NCBI RefSeq assembly: GCF_013416555.1
Contig: NZ_JACCFG010000006.1
Coordinates: forward strand, 344,824-408,823
DNA length: 64,000 nt
DNA from: Sphingomonas sp. R-74633
GTDB taxonomy: Bacteria > Pseudomonadota > Alphaproteobacteria > Sphingomonadales > Sphingomonadaceae
Direction: 5' to 3'
In this document: in pieces, positions 60,884 through 64,000 of the stretch
How positions within the stretch are numbered: position 1 is the stretch's first letter
How the letters are laid out: the number at the start of each line of letters is the position of its first letter
Position numbers and translations under genes: made by a program
The notes under the pieces: generated by a model
Told to the model about the DNA's origin: nothing
The model's database searches: none
What the model saw: the letters and a program-made list of their open reading frames with translations, nothing else

Positions 60884-62416
60884 TCAGATGGGCTTCCAGG
60901 TAGACGGATAGCCCTTGTGCGTCGTGAAGATGCTATGATCGTCTTTATATGCTGCGAATTTCTCCGGCGTGATCGCGCGGATCTTGTTGAGCGGACTCGC
61001 CCATTCCTGGTGATAATATTGCTCTGCCACGGCAACATCGAAGCAGGTCACGTCCTTGAACGCCCATAATTGGCGAACGATGTACGGCCATTTTTCCGCA
61101 TCATCGCCGTAGGAACATTTCGAGGAAACGAACCAGGGCTTGTCGGCATCCTTGGTGCAATGCTGGTAGAAGCGCGCACCATAGTCGCCGTCCACTTTCG
61201 GGTTCGTCTTTCCTACATACAGGCACTTGACCTTGGACAGGCTGCTGTCCTGGACAGCGTTCGGATACTGTTCGTTCTTCCAGATGCCATAGATCTGGCC
61301 GCTGAGGGTGGTACTGGTCGAGCTGAAGCCCGAAGTGTCCACAACCACTGCGGACGCGCGCTGGATCAGGCCTGGCCGGACGGGTGGGCCGGGCATCGCC
61401 GTGCGGCGCTGTGCCACTGCGCTGGCCACGCGCAGCGCCGAAGCCTCGAAGCGCGACTGGCTCCCTTGGCGACCACCTGTCTCCATGAAGCCGATCGATT
61501 TGTACCAGCGGTTCAACTTGCCGCTGCCCGTGTCGTCAGCGTGCAGCGAGACGCGGGCATTGCCGCGTGCCATGCTGGCGCGGGCGGCTGAGGCGAGGAG
61601 CATCTTGCCTATGCCTTGGTCGCGATGCTCCGCGGACACGTTGAGATCGGTGATGCGCGCCACGCCGCCGCGGCCGCGGGTATGGACCGTAACCGAACCG
61701 ATCGACGCCGTGCCTGACTTTGCGGAGAGACGGTAGCTGCCATTGCCTGCCGGCATCGGCGCCGAGATCCGGACCTCATTGCCGCCACCGAGCCCGGCAT
61801 GGCGTTGAAGCGGTTGGCCTTGGGGACGGAATGCAGCGCCGTTCGCGGGTTTGGCCTGGACCGGCACGCGGTGCATCGCGGCACGCTGGCCAAGTCGGTC
61901 CGCCTCGGCCTCGAGCGCATGGTCCTGCACTACCGCGACGCCGTTGCCGGGCGCGCGCACCCGGCCCTGCCGTTGCTGGACGACATGGGCGAGCTCGTGC
62001 CCAATGAGCTGCTGGCCCTGCACCGAGTCCGGCTGATAGCGGCCTTGCGCAAAATAGAGATCATTGCCGGTGGTGAAGGCGACGGCGCCGATCCGGGCCG
62101 CCTGTGGCCCGACATGTACGCGTACCGCCGAGAAGTCCGCGCCGAACGCGGCCTCCATCTTGGCCAGCACTGCCTCGGGTAATTGCCGGCCGCCGTTCCG
62201 CACGAGCCCAATCCGGGTTGGGTCGATCTCGAAGCTGCCGGTGCCGCCAAAGGCCTGCGCCGCTGCGGCGCCTCCCCCAAAGGCAGGCGCGGGCGCGCCG
62301 ACGCGCTGCTGCGGCCCGGCTGTTGTCGCACGCTGGACCGCAGCCGGGCGCGCAACGCCGGGGGCGGAGCGCGCCTGGCCGCCGACGAAGAACCCCTGAA
62401 TGACACGATTGGTCAC
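60884..62416 (-). CDS. DUF4157 chimeric effector 2 with GNAT and GIY-YIG-like tail
   Basis: A 510-residue protein. The tag RVIQGFFV is at residues 4-11 and DUF4157 lies at about 60-180, with H140-E-L-A-H144 and EAEADRLG. A GNAT acetyltransferase-like module spans about 215-320 (HRDQGIGKMLLASAARA is the acetyl-CoA loop). After LIQRAS (350-355), the tail of about 150 residues has YGIWK (376-380), LYVGKT (399-404), Arg415, His419, Glu465 and Asn477, placed as in GIY-YIG nucleases. The GTG at 62416 is chosen because the tag then falls at the same distance as in the two sister proteins; an ATG at 62479 overlapping the upstream gene by 32 bases is the alternative. The tail region is far more AT-rich than the DUF4157 part. 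Confidence 0.8.
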   Translation of the reverse strand: MTNRVIQGFFVGGQARSAPGVARPAAVQRATTAGPQQRVGAPAPAFGGGAAAAQAFGGTGSFEIDPTRIGLVRNGGRQLPEAVLAKMEAAFGADFSAVRVHVGPQAARIGAVAFTTGNDLYFAQGRYQPDSVQGQQLIGHELAHVVQQRQGRVRAPGNGVAVVQDHALEAEADRLGQRAAMHRVPVQAKPANGAAFRPQGQPLQRHAGLGGGNEVRISAPMPAGNGSYRLSAKSGTASIGSVTVHTRGRGGVARITDLNVSAEHRDQGIGKMLLASAARASMARGNARVSLHADDTGSGKLNRWYKSIGFMETGGRQGSQSRFEASALRVASAVAQRRTAMPGPPVRPGLIQRASAVVVDTSGFSSTSTTLSGQIYGIWKNEQYPNAVQDSSLSKVKCLYVGKTNPKVDGDYGARFYQHCTKDADKPWFVSSKCSYGDDAEKWPYIVRQLWAFKDVTCFDVAVAEQYYHQEWASPLNKIRAITPEKFAAYKDDHSIFTTHKGYPSTWKPI

Positions 62417-62447
62417 GATCCTGATCCCGACTCCCGCGGCCCCGCCG

Positions 62448-63509
62448 CTATTTCTTGCCCATTTCGAGGGCGCGCGCATAGGTGGCCTGTTCGTTGCAGT
62501 CCGCCAGGAACGCCTGGACTGTCATGTTCGCGCCCCAGGACACGCCACCGCTCGGTTCGCCGCTGAACTCGGTCTGCGCGTCCGCTACCCGGAATCCGAG
62601 CGCGCGCAGAATCAGCGAACAGGATCCACAAACCGGCTGGTTGTGGCACTCGACCGTCGGGCGTCCGCCATACAACACTGCGGCGGCTGTATTATAGTCG
62701 CCCTGGGCAAGGATGAAGTCGCGCAGCGCGGACATCTCGGCATGGCCATATTGTCCGCTCGACGTGCCTTCATAGACATCGCCGTTGATCGTGAGCTTCA
62801 CCACGGCCTTCTTCTGCTCGGTCTTTTCACTCTTCGAAGAGGAGGCGCGCTGAATTAGGTGCGCCGGAGCTGGACCGGCATAAGGCGCCGCCCTGCGCTG
62901 GATTCCTGCGTGCCGCCTGAATGCCGCTGCGTCGGAAGCTGCCTTGGCCTGGACCGGCATGCGCTGCATCGCCGCGCGCTGGCCGAGCCGGTCGGCTTCG
63001 GCCTCGAGCGTGCGGTCCTGCACCACCGAAACCCCGGCGCCGGGCGCGCGAACGCGGCCCTGGCGCTGCTGGATGACATGGGCGAGCTCATGCCCGATCA
63101 ACTGCTGGCCCTTTACCGAGTCCGGCTGGTAGCGGCCTTGCGCGAAGTAGAGATCATTGCCGGTGGTGAAGGCGACTGCGCCGATCCTGGCCGCCTGTGG
63201 CCCGATATGGACGCGTACCGCCGAGAAGTCGGTGCGGAACGCGGCTTCCATTTTGGCGAGCACGGCCTGTGGCAGCGGCTTGCCGCCATTGCGCGCAAGG
63301 CCCAGCCGAACCGCGTCGATCTCGAAGCTGTTGCCGCCGCCGAAGCGCTGTGCGGCGGCGCCGCGGCCGGCATAAGCGGGCGAGGGTGGGCCGGGCAGGG
63401 CGCGTGTCATCGACCGTGGCTTGCGCTGAATGGCAACGTCGCGCACAATCCCGGGCGCAGGCTGGACGCGTCCGCCAATGAAAAATCCCTGGATTACCCG
63501 TGTCGCCAA
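62448..63509 (-). CDS. DUF4157 chimeric effector 3 with deaminase-like tail
   Basis: A 353-residue protein with the same architecture: tag RVIQGFFI (4-11), linker, DUF4157 (about 60-180) with H140-E-L-A-H144 and EAEADRLG, then HLIQRASSS (218-225) and a tail of about 130 residues. The tail has HAE (256-258) and QPVCGSC (Cys294, Cys297), the pattern of the deaminase fold but clearly different from effector 1. The start is TTG at 63509 with GGAG eight bases upstream; no ATG fits the tag. First of the three on the minus strand, so probably the head of their transcript. Confidence 0.82.
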   Translation of the reverse strand: MATRVIQGFFIGGRVQPAPGIVRDVAIQRKPRSMTRALPGPPSPAYAGRGAAAQRFGGGNSFEIDAVRLGLARNGGKPLPQAVLAKMEAAFRTDFSAVRVHIGPQAARIGAVAFTTGNDLYFAQGRYQPDSVKGQQLIGHELAHVIQQRQGRVRAPGAGVSVVQDRTLEAEADRLGQRAAMQRMPVQAKAASDAAAFRRHAGIQRRAAPYAGPAPAHLIQRASSSKSEKTEQKKAVVKLTINGDVYEGTSSGQYGHAEMSALRDFILAQGDYNTAAAVLYGGRPTVECHNQPVCGSCSLILRALGFRVADAQTEFSGEPSGGVSWGANMTVQAFLADCNEQATYARALEMGKK

Positions 63510-63675
63510 GATTCCGGCTCCTTGTCGAGTCGGGCGATTCTAGACCTTCCGTACAAAACGACAAGTTAACTTGGCCGGTTGTCGAGGCATCGGGAAATTG
63601 GGCGCGGCCTCTTCGATGCGTTTGCTTGCTCTATATTTGGCTTCTCACACTCGCACCGGCGTTCCCTGGTAGCAA

Positions 63676-63708
63676 GAGAGCCCGCGCAGTCCCCCTGCGC
63701 GGGCTCTC
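63676..63708. terminator. strong hairpin in the 63,510-63,804 spacer
   Basis: GAGAGCCCGCGCA pairs perfectly with TGCGCGGGCTCTC around a 7-base loop (13 bp). On the minus strand it lies about 97 bases past the autotransporter stop, so it would separate that gene from the effector operon. There is no T run on either strand. The rest of this spacer (about 165 bases, relatively AT-rich near 63,540-63,580) must hold the effector promoter; I cannot place it. Confidence 0.55.
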
Positions 63709-63804
63709 GGCCTCCCCCCAGGGTGAGGCCGCTGGCGGTGTCCGGTGCGAAGCGGGATTCCGACCCCTCCGCACCGCGGCTCCGCCGCTATCGACTACGG
63801 CTCC

Positions 63805-64000
63805 TTAGAACCCGATCTTGACGCGCACCGAGGCGCGGCCTTCGCGGGTGTTCTCGCCGGCCGAGCCTTCGAGCGCGATGCCGAGGCGGACATTCTTGCT
63901 GGCGCGGGCATCGATGCCGACGCCGAGCGTGCCGAGCACCGGCGCGATGCGGACGCCCGAGACGCCGAAGCTGCCGGTGCCGGTGGGAGCACCCGAGAAG
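63805..64000 (-). CDS. autotransporter / outer-membrane barrel protein, C-terminal end
   Basis: The gene runs off the right edge. The last 65 residues show alternating hydrophobic/polar beta strands (FGVSGVRIAPVLG, VRLGIALEGSAG, GRASVRVKIGF) ending in a terminal Phe, the BAM recognition signal of outer-membrane barrels, here with the look of an autotransporter barrel. The passenger domain is outside the window. The stop is the TAA at 63,807-63,805 (minus strand). Confidence 0.75.
   Translation of the reverse strand, partial: FSGAPTGTGSFGVSGVRIAPVLGTLGVGIDARASKNVRLGIALEGSAGENTREGRASVRVKIGF

Noticed and set aside
59486..63509. An extracellular contractile injection system (eCIS) locus
   Set aside because: DUF4157 suggests it, but tssJ, tssL, tssM and clpV are membrane-anchored T6SS parts, and no eCIS tail-fibre, tape-measure or AAA+ Cis15-type gene is present.
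1..64000. CRISPR array or rRNA operon
   Set aside because: No regularly spaced direct repeats and no rRNA sequence were seen; the only RNA gene found is tRNA-Gln.

Overview
The window is about 64 kb of high-GC DNA from an alphaproteobacterium, most likely Sphingomonas or a close relative. This rests on the style of the genes (TonB-dependent receptors, many secreted serine hydrolases, the DUF6481 protein, heme A synthase, Zur with MerC, the L13/S9 operon with an N-terminally extended S9) and on GC-rich third codon positions. No plasmid, phage or insertion-sequence backbone is seen. A trimmed gene sits at each edge: a DUF4166 protein at the left and an autotransporter-type barrel at the right.

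Positions 1-29,000 are mostly housekeeping. In order: rplM-rpsI with a clear terminator; heme A synthase with CutA; a sulfatase followed by a D-aminoacylase-type amidohydrolase; a serine hydrolase bracketed by two inverted copies of an 85-bp palindromic repeat; dxs; a merC-zur unit; two alpha/beta hydrolases; a run of tlyA, tspO, ubiK, ybjN and proC; a hemerythrin protein; TetR and MarR regulators around an O-methyltransferase; ilvE; tRNA-Gln(TTG); and a three-gene EmrAB/TolC-type efflux operon read divergently from its TetR repressor, with two matching operators. A cold-shock protein with a strong terminator and several small unknown proteins follow.

Positions 29,113-40,169 form one catabolic locus on the minus strand: a membrane-anchored serine hydrolase, a dipeptide/N-acyl-amino-acid epimerase (DgcA-like), a TonB-dependent receptor, DgcN-like acetyltransferase, a YkvI-type permease, a secreted serine hydrolase and a lipoprotein M19 dipeptidase. 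A divergent XRE-cupin regulator stands at the head. Two related 28-bp palindromes, one before the receptor and one between the regulator and the first hydrolase, look like its operators. The set reads as uptake and breakdown of D-amino-acid-containing peptides, for example from peptidoglycan.

Positions 40,254-63,509 carry a complete type VI secretion system: PAAR-like DUF4280, tssJKLMA, then tssBC-hcp-tssEFG-clpV-vgrG. A shared TAGAACCA operator-like element precedes each of the two transcription blocks. Converging on vgrG, with stop codons that overlap, are three tandem chimeric proteins that share a short N-terminal tag (RVIQGFF) and a DUF4157 HExxH domain, but end in different toxin-like tails: a deaminase fold, a GNAT plus GIY-YIG-like nuclease, and a second deaminase fold. 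DUF4157 is best known from extracellular contractile injection systems, so three such proteins beside a true T6SS, each with an IQR-(A/S)S motif just before the tail and with no obvious immunity gene, are the most unusual content of the window.
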